A DNA stretch of 64,000 nucleotides, from the NCBI RefSeq assembly GCF_001522545.3, contig NC_031773.1, forward strand, positions 38,321,188 through 38,385,187. Direction: 5' to 3'. Origin of the DNA: Parus major. Its lineage: Eukaryota; Chordata; Aves; Passeriformes; Paridae. Every line of letters starts with the position of its first letter. Positions within the stretch are counted from its first letter, which is position 1. This document shows, in pieces, positions 51,201 through 63,226 of this stretch. Position numbers and translations under genes: made by a program. Below the pieces are notes generated by a model. That model did not search any database and was not told the origin of the DNA. It saw nothing but the letters and a program-made list of their open reading frames with translations.

Positions 51201-53562
51201 TTGATGCAACCTAAATCTAAAGATTTAGTGAAGATTCACATTATGTTATTTTGACTATCCTGCTTGGGGGAAAATTATGTGCTTAGAATTCTGCAGTGTA
51301 ATTTTTTTTACAGTCCGAGCTGGGGACTGCACTGTTTTAAACTAAGTCTATTTAAAAAACTAGCTCAATGATCTTGTGCATGGGTCACCTTAAAATGCCA
51401 AATTCCTGTATAAGGTATCAATCTATTTCTTCATTCCAAGCACACACCAGTTTCCTGGCACATCAAAAGAAGAAAGATTGATTTGAATCTAACATGCTGT
51501 TGCTACACTCGCTTTCAAGAATGTGGTACAGGCTGTAGCTGAAAAAAATATTCCCCTGTCCTCTCCATTGTACACTAAGGACGAACCAGACTCATCACAT
51601 GCCCTCAAATTTTTCTTTTAATTTTCTTTACAGGATGGAGTTCATCTGAAATCATATCTGAGAGTCCCTCAGGGTTATTTTTCATTCTCTGTAGTGTGAC
51701 ATTTTACCTCTGTGTGATGCACTGCACCCAGTTATGTCCTTGCATGAACTGACCGATGTGACCCAGCAGAATTATCAGGGCAATGACTAGTGAGCCTGGG
51801 AAGTCTAAACACAAAACTAGTGCAGACATCACCCTAATTTCCTGAGGATGTAAACAGAACTGGTTGCAAGAAGCACTATAATTGTTTTAATAATTTAATC
51901 TATTGCTTTAATCAAAATTTTTCCTTCTAATAGCAAGAAAACAATTTCTGTTGAATTACCTACTTAATATCAGTGATAATAGGTTAAAAAAATCATTTAT
52001 TATCTCACCTTAATGATGAGTTATTGCACGCATTCTAGATTTTGCAATGGGTTTTGGCAAATCTCATTCAGTCCTAATGTTATTAAAGTATATCTTTCCA
52101 AGCTTAAATGAGAATTGTACTCACAGTATTATAATGATTTACTGAATGACACAATGATTCACTGAAAAAAGTGCCTTGTGTTATATTTGACATGCATCTC
52201 TCCATGTACACTGAATATCCATACTTCTCTGTATGTTAGAAAATGTAGAGAGCCATGCTGCCATGAAGCATTTCACTAAGAAAACCCAGCATGCAGCAAA
52301 AAAAAAAACCAAACAATTACCTCTACCCTGATTTAAACAACTCTGAAAGTTTCCTTACTCACTTCTAAATTTTTCTTTCCACATACACATAGAGAAATCC
52401 CTACATCACAAGATGAATAGAGAGCTTTTACACAACAACCAGAAGAGCTTAGAGAGACATTTCTGAAAACACAAAAGTGAATAAGGCCTAAAGACAAAGG
52501 TTCATATTCTGCACCAGTTCTAAGGTATTGTTGACCCTTCCTTCCTGTCCTGTCAGTTTTAGGATGCTGCTCTCTCAGAGCTTCCAGCACAAGTGTTTCA
52601 AGAGAGAGCCCAGCCAGGCTCAACTTTAAATGCAAACCAGACGATTTATAAACTATATAGCTTGTGAAAAGAAAAATCCTGATTTCCCTTGGTTATATTT
52701 TGCCTTGGAAATGAGTTATTGGAAAGCAGGGGAAGTACTGAAATCATTTTAGACAGCATTGTCACTGAAAAATTGCTTTTAGAACTACATTACTTGAAAG
52801 TTGACACACACAGCTAAGGGCCTACCCTTAGGGACATCTGGGCAGCTAGAAGCAAAATTTTGCAAAGTGCCACTAGGTATGTAGTGACATTTTCAGGTTA
52901 TTAAGTACCTTTACAAAAATCTGCCTTCTTTTAGTAATGGAAGTATGAGACACTTTAGCTCGTCACTCGCGAATTTTAGTCTTGGCGTAACCAAGAAGTA
53001 GTCAGACATCTCCTGCCTTTTTCAGATGGTTTTAGATAAGGGTTGCATTACCTGGCAAAGTTTGACTTTGATGGCTAGCTTGAAGTTCTACCCTCATATT
53101 ATGGAGTCAAACTTTTATGCATAGAAGCTGGCATATATTGGACTTATACTGAAAATTTGTGTCACTGTTAAAAGTACAGCATACGTATTGAATATCCCCT
53201 ATATTCATGTTCAGTTCACTGTTCTGTTACAATGAAAATAAAAATTGTCAATATAAAAATATATATAAAAATAGAGATTTCTGCAACAAAGCCCTTCTTT
53301 CAAAATTGTGTTTGCAATAAGCTCGAAATACACAGTTTCAATGTGTAGTCCTTCAAACATGGATATATGTACTGATGCACAAAATTGATAAAATATTGTC
53401 ATTTCCAATGAATATATTAAACATACTATCTGGAATTTAAAGAAAAGACACATCAGGTGGTCTCAGTATCTTGATCAGTTTGAAATTAACTTAGGAAGTG
53501 TAGTATTTTTTAGTTTAGCAAGATCAACAGAAGAAAGAAAAACACAAGTTTTGCTGGGCTTT

Positions 53563-54200
53563 TCATATTAGACATAATGCTGTGAAACTGTTCTTGAACC
53601 TGATGAGGTGAGATTTTGGTTGTCATGCCCACTTTGCTGGATGCACTGCGGAAGAGTCTGATCATCTTGTACCTATAGTGCTCATTTTGGCCATTTCCTA
53701 TGCAATGCAAAGGTTTCTGGGAAAGCAATTTTTAACTGCTCCACAGTTCCGTGTTACGTGTCCCCCATGCCCCACTGGCATTTACATGGTGTCCAGCTTA
53801 TCAAGACACTGCATCCTCCTCCACCAGCGGCTCTGTCATTACAGAGGATGTCAGCCCCTGGGTCACCAATTACAGAAGTGCACAACATCCTCATATCCCT
53901 GTGATGAGCAGGGACTGTCTCCAGATTCCGTGCCACCTCTCTGAGTCTTTGGTGCAGCACAGCGAGCATTGCTTGATGCGTGCCATGGGATGGGAGCAGA
54001 ACAGGAGTGATCCATAGCCTCAAGAGCACACTGGACCCAGTGAAGTCTCAATCTTCTGGTCTGCTCCTCATGTGTAGGCATGGCTACTGGAGCACTGGAG
54101 ATCCCAGCAGTCTTCCAGAAGGCATGGGACAGACAAGGCTTCCTGGGCCACAATGAGTTGCAGGGTACTACAGGATTGAGAGAAAGGAGTCTGCCATCAT
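53563..54200 (-). pseudogene. Possible decayed coding sequence (unidentified), GC-richer patch
   Basis: This patch is clearly richer in G and C than its surroundings and gives coding-like peptides on the minus strand in more than one frame. Examples are LREVARNLETVPAHHRDMRM (frame 53754-54029), the overlapping long frame 53863-54432, and GMTTKISPHQVQEQFHSI (frame 53510-53728). In-frame stops separate the pieces, as expected of an unprocessed or retroposed pseudogene after decay. I cannot name a parent gene. A T-rich bit at its lower-coordinate end could be a poly-A remnant on the minus strand, but it is very short. An unclassified transposon is the main alternative. Confidence 0.2.
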
Positions 54201-55654
54201 CACAGCTATAAGACTTTGCCTGTCTTCTGTGGAGGAATATAAATCTGTGTGAAATAAAGCATGTTTTCAAATGACTGATGTAAGTAATTGAACTGTATTG
54301 AAAAGGCACTGTAGTGTTAGCTGGAAAAATTATTCTGGCTCCTATGTTTAGACAAGAATGTTTAATCATGAAATGTATTTCTGTGTGGTTGTCCATTACT
54401 GATGTCAAAAATGAATGCCTGAAGTTAAACAATTCCTTCTATTTGACAATTTTGAACTACTTAGTTTCTCTGGTTAAGAAAACTAACATCAAATTCATCA
54501 ACATCCATATATAATACAAACTATGTTAATTATCTGCTAGTACTATATTGGAAATTATTTCTGTTCATAGTGTGACACTAAACAGAGTCAATCTTGTGTT
54601 ATACTCTACCCTGTTCTATTAAAAATTATCTTCCTAATCCTCTAGTAGCCAAGTGATTTCTGCACTGGTAAAGTTTGAGTTTGGATTCTTTTCAGAATTC
54701 TTAATCCACATACATATCTACATATTAATTTCAAATGTTGTGGGATACCAGATACAGGTCTAGAAATCTTGAATTCTGGGCTATGAGATATTTAAGGAAA
54801 AATGGTTGATTCGACTGGCTAGAGAAATTCTGACTCAGCAGAATTTGAGAATATAATAGAATAAATGGAATAAAAAGATTATTTTTAAATTAATATTTTT
54901 TAATATTTGAATGTACTTTGTACTTTAAATATATGCTCTTTCCTCCAGTCCCACTGTTTGGTTTAGCATCTGCAACAACTACTATACACATATATATAGT
55001 AGCTATATATGTCAATGTATAATATATGTACAAACTACTTTATATGTCCAGTTTAAAATATTCAGTCATGCATGGATACAAAAAATTTCCATGATTGTCC
55101 CAAAATCTATTACATCTTTTTTTGGCAAAAATACAGAAAAGCTTTTTAATGACATTTTTCTGTCTCTCTACTTTTGTATTAAGATTGTTTATGCAACATT
55201 ATTTTATATTTATCCTTGTTCCTATCTCATATAATTTTCAAACAAATTCCTTTGTGGTTAGGAATAGCATTGTAGTCATTATTTAAGAGACAGCATTGTA
55301 AGGTTCCATGTGATAACATTCTTGCTTAATGGGTTGCAGAAGCAATACAATACAATAAATTAATTATGAGAAGTTACTTTTGGGAGTAGAACCCAAAGTT
55401 TCCTAAATAACTCCATTAGCTGGAGCCAGCACTGTGTTTTTGTAGTATTCAATCAATGTAGACTTCCTCTCACCGTTTCCTCTTTTCAATCAGTATAATT
55501 GATAACACTAGCCTTTTAACTTGATAAGCTCTTCTTTATCTGTTGTGTATTTTGTAATCTTGCAGTTCTTCTAAGGCCCAAAAGCAATTAAAACCAGAAA
55601 TAACTTAAAGTATAGGTATCAATTTGAATATCCAGAGTTTTATCAGCATTTCAA
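54201..55654. other. AT-rich noncoding stretch, no recognised gene
   Basis: AT-rich with no recognised element. A TA-rich near-palindromic stretch lies around 54985-55012 (ACATATATATAG, TAG, CTATATATGT). The frames here are short and hydrophobic. Confidence 0.6.
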
Positions 55655-55707
55655 ACAGGTTAGTCTGAAAATCTTTCTTATCTGTGGTGCTTTTCAGACT
55701 AACCTGT
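55655..55707. repeat. Perfect 17-bp inverted repeat with 19-nt loop
   Basis: The left arm ACAGGTTAGTCTGAAAA (55655-55671) is the exact reverse complement of the right arm TTTTCAGACTAACCTGT (55691-55707). The loop is TCTTTCTTATCTGTGGTGC. The stem contains both G/C and A/T pairs, so it is not a by-product of AT-rich composition. Either strand as RNA would fold into a simple hairpin, though shorter than a usual microRNA precursor. Beyond the arms pairing stops at once. There is no neighbouring gene to suggest a role. Confidence 0.95.
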
Positions 55708-55832
55708 GATTTTTTCTTTGTGGAGAAGAAAATTTGTATCTTTTGTCTCACCTGCACCTGCTCACCCAAGAGGGCTAATCTGGTTCAGGGTGTTTGTCAC
55801 TGTATTTCTTTAGCTTTCATCTCTAGTTGGAA

Positions 55833-55872
55833 TAGCATAGCATAGCAATAGACTAGACTAGACTAGACTAGA
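55833..55872. repeat. (AGCAT)n to (TAGAC)n microsatellite at a CR1 tail
   Basis: Three AGCAT-like units pass into four TAGAC units, then AGAATAAAATAG. The position is exactly where the 8-base tail repeats of the adjoining reverse CR1 should lie. The array has probably grown out of that tail by slippage and mutation. Confidence 0.85.
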
Positions 55873-56090
55873 ATAAAATAGTCCTGAGTAGGAAGGGACC
55901 CATCAGGAGCATTGAGTCCACTCCTGGCCCTGCACAGGACATCCTCAAGAGTCACACCATGTGCCCAAGAGCATTGTCCAAAAGCTTTTTGAACTCTGTC
56001 AGGTTGGTGCTGTGAACACTTTCCTGAGAAGCCTGTGCCAGTGCTCAGCCACCCTTTTGGTGAAGAACCTTCCTCCACAGAGATGGATTT
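55873..56090 (-). mobile_element. CR1 LINE 3'-end fragment, reverse orientation
   Basis: The plus strand reads TAGGAAGGGACCCATCAGGA, GAGTCCACTCCTGGCCCTGC, ACAGGACATCCTCAAGAGTC, TTGGTGCTGTGAACACTTTC and GTGCTCAGCCACCCTTTTGG. This is the reverse complement of the last two hundred or so bases of an avian CR1 subfamily. It ends near GAAGAACCTTCCTCCAC, where the copy is 5'-truncated. It has few differences from the consensus I know, so it is younger than the copy at 37.4 kb. The 77-codon frame over it is a shadow. Confidence 0.92.
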
Positions 56091-58489
56091 TTCCATGTTT
56101 CTTTATACCTAGGAAGACCTGAATTTTAAATTATCAATCACTAAATATTACCTTACTCTTTTGTACTTTCAGCTTAATATATTTCAGCTACCTTTTTCCT
56201 TCTCATAGAAGTGAGAATTTTGCCTTTTCTGGTTTAGCCATAGCAATGTCTCTTACACTGGTAGAGGTTACTGTGGTTGTTTATAACATGTCTACAGGCA
56301 AGAGCTTCTATCACATTTAAAGAAAAACCTCCCCCCACAAAAAAAATAATCTTAGGCAAACCAAATTTAGTCTTAAGATTCACCAAATCCTAAGACATAT
56401 TCCTTAAAACTAATTGATGGTTATGAGGTGACGGTGCATGTTACTTGCAATAGAAAAAACATAGATATGCAACTTGGGTGGAAAACCCAACTTTTTAGAT
56501 GGCTGAAATTACATGTGGTCCTCTTTTCTTTCTGTTCAAAGATATAAATCCAAAGTGTACTGAAGCTAATGCACTTGCAGCTGTGAAAAGTACCTACACA
56601 GCAGGGGATTTGAAGGAAAAAAATCCCAGACACATTCACTTAGTAAAGTTCAGCACAGGCTCAGGAATCCATTGCAATAGGAATTACTTCATCCAATGTA
56701 ATTTAAGCCTGCAATACTTCAGAATTAAATGGCACTGGATCAAGTAAAATATTATATTTATAGGTTCAGTGGTCTTCATTCAGACTTTTGATCTGTCAAA
56801 ATACCTGAAACCAGAAAACGAGGGTTTGGATGCCTGTCTTGGGCTTCAATGTTGGTTTACTAGTACTGAAAACCATCTTAATTGTTAACCAGTTTCCATT
56901 TTAGGTAATCTCTTCTCTTTTGGAGACGGACCTTTAGTAATTAATAATAATTTTCTGCTAACTAACACACCAGCTTCATTAACTCAGCTGGAATTAATGC
57001 AATCACTCAGTTACTTAACCTGGACCTTCTCTTGCTGGCTCAAAAGTAAAAATTGTTTAACTAACTGGATTTGTTACATATGAAAACCAGAAGTCAATGT
57101 TTCCTGCAGCCTGAAATTATGCAAGCAGAATAGAAGGGTTTTTTAAGAGATTAATATTGAATATCTATCACACAAAAGTGCAATTCCACAAGTAGCAGAA
57201 AAGTGGAAAAGATTAGTTAATTTTCATGTGCCAGCAAGGTCTGCAAGAGAAAATTCATGAGGGCTGAAGGATAGATAAAAAATACCCATTGCAAATAATA
57301 CATTGATTAAATTAAGAAATTAGAGTTATAAAATACAAATGTTTCAAATAAGAGTTATTAGTTTAGTTTACTTGGAAACCAACACATAAGGAGATATAAT
57401 GAGCATGGTTAAGACGAGTATTAGAGCAAATTATTTGATGACTGTGTGAAAGGAAGTTGACTCCCATGTCTTAGTCACTGTTCTGAGCCTTCATGGTACA
57501 GACCTATTCGCTGCTTGTCACATTTGCTGTTTGGTTGCTATTATATTAACCCAGAATCCACTTCTGCCTTTAAATTCCATTTTGGTTCAACTACTGTGTT
57601 TCTCATTGTATGTCTTGATATTTTTCAAAGGATTCTAATTATATCCACACATCTCTACGTATTTTTTTTCCGGAGGTTGTTACATCTCACGCCAAAGTAT
57701 TGTTTACATTGTACTCTATTTTGGTAGCTATTTCATGCAGGCAGTTCTGATTCTTTCAAATTGTTCTGAAGCTGTATCTTCTGATCCTGCTGTCAGCTAG
57801 TGTATAAGTCCATGTTTCCAGTGACTTTGATGTGTAACAGCAATTTTCAGCAGCTGACAGCAGTAACTTTTCTATACCAAGAAATACTGTTGATTTGTAA
57901 GAGAATCACAAATCCCCAGTGCTTACAGAGCTGCATTATCCCTCTGAAACTAATACACTGCTCACTAAAATAATATTTTTATCTATTCATGAACAAGTAA
58001 AGACAGAATTACTAACTATAAGGTGCAGATTTCTTCTCTTTTTAATAATGCAAAAAGTATTTTCACAGTAAGCATAAACAACCTTTTGAGTGAATTGTTC
58101 TGTTTAGCTTTCAACAATAGTATGTGGCTAGAATTATCATCCAGCCTACTTAATAGCCTGATTTTTTCCTAACCTGTTGCAATTTTAAATGATCAGCTGC
58201 ACTGGTAACAGCATGTGTATGTAAAATGAAAATTAGTCATGAAAATATCAGTCCATTAATTTCTTATTCTGATGTCTTCTGTAACCCAGCATATTAAACA
58301 TCACATGTCAATTCATGCTTTGAATTAGGTTGATTTACTTAAGTATAGGTGGCATTTCTTTTTTAAGGACAACTTCAGTACCTGTTACCAAAAAAAAAAT
58401 AAAATGTTTAGAAAAACATGACTGAAAAATAGCATCTAGTTTTAAAAAATGCAGAATTTAATTTGTATATCATGTCATATTTTTAAGCG
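56091..58489. other. AT-rich noncoding stretch, no recognised gene
   Basis: About 2.4 kb between a CR1 copy and a solo LTR. No recognisable gene or repeat. The frames at 56421-56747 and 57515-57727 are short, overlapping or hydrophobic. Confidence 0.6.
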
Positions 58490-59612
58490 TGTACTGGATT
58501 TGTGTGGCAAGGCTTTGCTAGTACAAGGGAAACAGGGGTGGCTTCTGTGAGAAGCTGCCAGAAGCCTCCCCCATGTCCCACAGAGCCAATTCCAGATGGC
58601 TCCCGGATGGACTCGCTGCTGACCGAGGCTGAGCCATCAGCAATGGTGGCAGCACCTCTGGGATAACAGAAGATAAGAAGGGAAAATACTGCTGGACAAC
58701 AGCTAGTAGGGAAGAGGAGTGAGAATACGTGAGAGGAACAGCCGGGCTGACACAGAGGTCAGGGCAGAAGGAGGGACAGGATGTGCCTGAGAAGAGATTC
58801 CCCTGCAGCCTGTGGTGCGGAGCAAGGTAAGGCAGGAATGCTCCTCCATATGCAGTCATGGAGGCCCATGATGGAGCAGAGATCCAACTGCAGCCAATAG
58901 AGGACTGCATGCCAGATCAGGTGGATGCCCAAAGGAGGCTGTGACCCATAGCAAGCCTGTGCTGGAGCAGGCTCCTTGCAGGACCTGTGGCCCCATAGGG
59001 AGGTAAGGCCACGCTGCAGCAGGTTTGCTGGCAGGACTGGTGTGGCCCCATAGAGGACCCACAGCAGAGCAGTGTGTTCCTGAAGGACTGTGCCCTGAGG
59101 GAGGGTGCTACACTGGAGCAGTTCAGTAAGAACTGCAGCCTGTGGGAAGGACTCACACTGGAGAAGTTTGTGGAGGACAGTCTCCCATGGCAGGGACCCC
59201 ACACAGGAGCAGCAAGGAGACAATGAGGAGTCCTGCGCCCGAGGAGAAAGGCATGGAAAAGATGACAGGTGATGAACTAAACACGGTCTACATTGACAGA
59301 GGGAAAGTAAGGAAAACCAGGAGTGAAGTTGAGTCTGAGAAGAAGGGAGGGGTGGGTGGAAGGTGTTTTTAAAAATTTATTTCATTTCTCATTATCCTAG
59401 TATGAATTGATAGGCAATAAATTACACAAATTTACCCAAGTGAAGTTGGTTTTGCCTATAATAGTGGTGGATGAGTGTTCTCACCCTTTCCTTATCTTGA
59501 ACCATGCAACCCTACTCATGTTTTTTTCCCACTATCCAGCTGAGGTGTAAAGTGAGTGTAAAGAGAGCGGCTTGGTGGGCACCTGGTGTCCAGCCAGGAT
59601 AAATTCACCACA
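58490..59612 (+). mobile_element. Solo LTR of a songbird endogenous retrovirus (probably ERVL-type)
   Basis: The element begins TGTACTGGATTTGTGTGGCA and ends CAGGATAAATTCACCACA, giving the TG...CA termini of an LTR and about 1.12 kb of length. Its order of landmarks matches an LTR family I know from passerine genomes: GTGGCTTCTGTGAGAAGCTG near the start, GCACCTGGTGTCCAGCCAGG near the end, and degenerate internal repeats of the GGAGCAG...GAAGGACT kind at 58800-59200. An AATAAA signal lies at 59416-59421 in the expected 3' portion. No internal retroviral genes adjoin it on either side, so it is a solo LTR left by recombination. The five bases flanking each end (AAGCG and ATTTC) do not match, so no target duplication is visible. 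All frames inside are shadows. The family assignment is from memory. Confidence 0.85.
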
Positions 59613-60589
59613 ATTTCTGTATTTAAAGTATGCAGGTTTTTATTTCCAATTTGGCTTTCAAAAGTTAAAATTATTTAATTGAAATATTTTTAAATTTCAA
59701 AATCTCAAATAAAAGTATATGTAAGAAATTTTAATATTTTTTGTCTTTTTGTTTCACAAAAAAAATTTGATTTTTTTTTTTTAGGCTGTAAATCCTTATT
59801 CTCACCCATCTCTATATCCAAATACTGATTACCTATCTGAACTATACTTAGTTGTATAAATTGTGCTGTGTATGTGCAAATACCTGGAAGAATTGTTCTC
59901 TGAGCTACCGCCAATAAAATAAGTTTTTATGAACAACTGAGTTGACAATTCTTTCAAGAGCATTTTGACAATAGCAGGCATCCTCTCTTGAGTAGATCTG
60001 AACACTTTTTATAATGTTACTGCTTTACCTTTCCAGGTCTGTGAGTCAGTCAACAATAAGTAATTCTGAAGCAGATAAATCCCATTTTCCAACCAGCATT
60101 TGCTCCCTCTAATAGTACCAGTGACTTCCCAAAAGCTCCCTTGGGTGTTAGAGGTCTGTCCCTTGTAAAAGTTCATTAAATAACTTTGGCCAAAGCACTT
60201 AGTAGCAAAGAAGCCAAATAAAGGAGCTAAAATACTGCAGCTGAGAAATGCTTAAGGAAGCTGCAGGTGTCTGCTTACCATTTTCCTGATTATCTTCCAC
60301 TTCTTTATTATCCAGACCCATTTTTGCTCACAGGCAACTTGATGGCAAAACTCCATGACAGAACAGAGTCCACAGGGTTTTTTGCTAAAATTATACATAA
60401 TCTATATTTAGACGGTCCCATGAATAAGAGTCAGCATGAAGTACTTTTAGCATATATGTGAAGTTCTAGGGTATAAAATCTGAGCTGTAGTTTGCAGGCA
60501 GAGCTTCAGTGTGAAATCACAGTGATCACAGTGAAATCTTATTTAAGAACATGGCTATTTTTTGTGACTGCCTACCACCCAGAAAGACT
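59613..60589. other. AT-rich noncoding stretch, no recognised gene
   Basis: About 1 kb between the LTR and a forward CR1. It contains only short frames and a small T tract near 59770. Nothing recognisable. Confidence 0.6.
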
Positions 60590-61232
60590 TTTATTGAGGT
60601 TCTGATCAATAGGAAGCTAAACCCTGTCCTGGGGGGCATCAGGCAGAGCATGGCCAGCTGGGCAAGGGAGGGGATTGTCCTGCTCTGCTCTGCACTGCAC
60701 TGGAGCAGCCTCACCGCGAGTGCTGGGGCAGTTTTGGGCTCCACAATATAAGAAAGACATTAAACCCTTAGGATGCACCCAAAGAAATGCCACAAGGGTG
60801 GTGAAGGGTCTGGAGGAGAAGCTGTATGAGGAGCAACTGAGGTCACCTGGTCTTTTCAGCCTGGAGGAAATTGAGGGGAGACCCCTCTGCAGTCTTCAAG
60901 ATCCTCATGAGGTGAACCAGAGGGACAAACACTGATGTCTCTCAGTGACAAGGCTTGAGGAAATGGCATGAAGCTAAGTCAGGGGAGCTTTAGGTTGGAT
61001 ATCAGGAAGAGGTTTTTCAACCAAAGGGTAATGGATCACTGGAACAGGCTCCCCAGGAAGGTGTTAATAGCATCAGGCCTGACAGAGCTCAAGAAGCTTT
61101 TGGACAATGCTCTCAGGCACATGGTGTGATTGTGCACCTGGTGCACAGGGTATCCTGTGCACAGCCAGGAGCTGAACTCAGTTATTCTGAAGCATCCCTT
61201 CCAACCTGGCATCTTCTATGGTTTTATGATTG
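60590..61232 (+). mobile_element. CR1 LINE 3' portion, forward, 5'-truncated
   Basis: About 640 bases follow the order of the CR1 3' region. The end of the second open reading frame is recognised by CCTGTCCTGGGGGGCATCAG, GGGAGGGGATTGTCCTGCTC and GGGCTCCACAATATAAGAAA. The untranslated part follows with TCTTTTCAGCCTGGAGGAAA, GGTTGGATATCAGGAAGAGG and CACTGGAACAGGCTCCCCAG, then CATCCCTTCCAACCTGGCAT and the tail TTCTATGGTTTTATGATT. The reading frame is broken and only the C-terminal fringe of the reverse transcriptase polyprotein region would be represented, so it is inactive. Frames at 60551-60935 are fragments or shadows of it. It is the most complete CR1 in the window. Confidence 0.92.
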
Positions 61233-61430
61233 TACTACATAGAATAACCTAAGTATGTTCATCTTTTTATTGCAGGGATAACACTCTTAAAAGCAGATAA
61301 GCAGAGTTATAACTCCTGAAAGACAGCTATGTAAAAATTTATGCTCTTCCTCCCCTGGGAAAGCAACAGCTGCTGGTTTCTCTAGTTAAATAATCATTAA
61401 GTATTGCAGGGAGGCATGGCCTGGTTGGAA
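61233..61430. other. Short noncoding spacer
   Basis: About 200 bases between the CR1 tail and the next GC-richer segment. No recognisable feature. Confidence 0.5.
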
Positions 61431-61850
61431 TCAAAGGGATAAAGTGAGGGGGGATAAGGTGCAGGGTTCTGCACAGTTTCTTGTTTGGCTGGCTGCCTTT
61501 GCACAGCTATCTCTTCTAGTACTGGGCTTCACGTCTTCTAGTGCTCTCTCTGCCTGCTGTGGTGCCTAACCACCATTCTTGGCTGCCTTTTGCATTGCTC
61601 CTCTTACTCTCTTTTTTAGTCACTGGTAGGGGTGGACTCTCAGGCCATTCTGGGCTTCCAAGTTGTTCCAAAGATGTGGGTACCTCCTCCACTGTCTGCT
61701 GGCACAGGCCCTGTTTGTGTCTGCTGTATGATCTTGCTGAGTATCTCAGGATTATTGGTATGCTTGTGCTTTGCCAGCTATGGATTACACCCTCCCTTGT
61801 CCAGCCAACCATTCCTCCCTTCCCTCCCTGTCATTACTTGCTGAAACAGA
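61431..61850. other. Unclassified GC-richer segment, possibly an LTR remnant
   Basis: The segment is richer in C, T and G than its surroundings, starting GGATAAAGTGAGGGGGGATA and ending in a pyrimidine-rich stretch (CATTCCTCCCTTCCCTCCC). Open frames of 111 and 98 codons overlap on opposite strands, as happens in composition-biased DNA. Its style and its place in a repeat cluster suggest part of a retroviral LTR, but I could not find TG...CA ends or match a family. No gene is claimed. Confidence 0.25.
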
Positions 61851-63226
61851 AATTATTTCAATCTCAAAGTATGTAGAAAAACTCTTTTTAACCTTTAAGA
61901 ATCAACCTGGTTTGAAAAACAGCCTTAATAGGTGCAACTTTTCCTTGCAAAAGCAGTCAAATAATCATGAGCTTGCTGGGTTTTAACCTTTTTAATTTTT
62001 CTGTGCAAGTTCATTACCAGTGAATGTAACCCAGACAGAGCAGTAGTTTCTGCTTAGCTTTCATTAATTTTCTGTTGGTAAAGCAGCTTAGTTGTTGAGC
62101 AGTAAGCTGTACAACTACACTAGTGCCTTCAGGCTGAAAAGCATGCTCATTCTTTGCCAAGTTTCCATCTTGTATATGTGATGCCATGCCTTGGTGGCAC
62201 AAGCGTGGCTACCATCAGGTTTGTGGTAGAATCAAACTCTCACTGAGCATGATCTAATTACTCAATTCCTAGAAGCAGTGTGTGTTGAGTGGTGTCTCTA
62301 CCATGTACAAGACCTGTGTAAGTTCAGCCTCCCATCAAACCATTCAGTTCTCAAGATATGGTGCTGATGCTTTCCTGTGTCTCAAACAGCAATAATATGA
62401 CAGTGGCTCAAAGACAGACAGCAATCAGCTCATTCATAATTCCACTTGCTCTGCTCAGATATGGGTAAATATATGTTTAGAGCTCTATGGGTCCCAAATC
62501 TTCTCCACCTTTCAGTCTTCTTCCCCTGAACACGTCCTTAATCAGCAGAATGTAAGCCAAGTTATGGCATTAATTTAAACAGAAAAAATTCAAAAGGAAG
62601 TTGAGAAACTGTTAATGTTTACAAGCAATAGTTAAAATAACAGCTATAATATATATAGCTCATATATCATCCAGAGGCAAAGGGTTATTTTAAGCAAAAT
62701 CCCTAGTTAAATTAGTATTGAGCTTTATTATAACAGGTATTATATTAAGGAATTTAACAAACCTATCATGAAAGATTTGTTTTAGCCTGGGCAACTAGGA
62801 TTTAATGATGAGATAAACAGGCTATATTCTGTCTAGCTATGAAAGATTTGACAAAGCGGAAAAGTAATCTAAATGTTCCTCCTTTTATTCTGATTGGAGC
62901 ACCGTAAAGCAAACTACTTAAGAAAAATCCAACTTGCTGCATATTAAGAGAAATATGTTTGTGGTTAATGAACTAAACCAAAATAAATTAAAAATATTTC
63001 ACAGAATTTTTAGTATAAAAACATCTCACTATAGACATTTGGTTTTCACAGCCTATTTTAACTATGTAATTTGTTATTATTAACAAGATACAAAAGTTAT
63101 ATATGGCCATCAGACAAACGTTTTCTCTTTCAGCTGTTAAATAAATAGGTCTGTCTTTCCTTTGTGTCTCATTAAAATGGTAGAAGGCATTTATCTGGCC
63201 TTAACGTGCATGGTTATATGCATTAT

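Larger units (their letters stand above)
41268..53562. other. AT-rich noncoding stretch, no recognised gene
   Basis: About 12 kb with no assignable gene. Simple structures inside are listed separately (a 21-base palindrome at 42.95 kb, a T-rich tract at 43.13 kb, a 30-base duplication at 44.8 kb and a poly-A tract at 48.2 kb). A GC-richer patch at 43380-43760 holds overlapping frames on both strands and several G-runs. The 100-codon frame at 52333-52635 (-) has no recognised domain. Everything else is short chance frames. Confidence 0.6.

Noticed and set aside
54985..55012. TA-rich near-palindrome
   Set aside because: The arms do not match in length and consist only of alternating TA, which is common in this AT-rich DNA.
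58518..59372. Frames of 130, 154, 95 and 76 codons
   Set aside because: All lie inside the solo LTR, overlap each other on both strands and have no retroviral domains. They are shadows in GC-rich LTR sequence.
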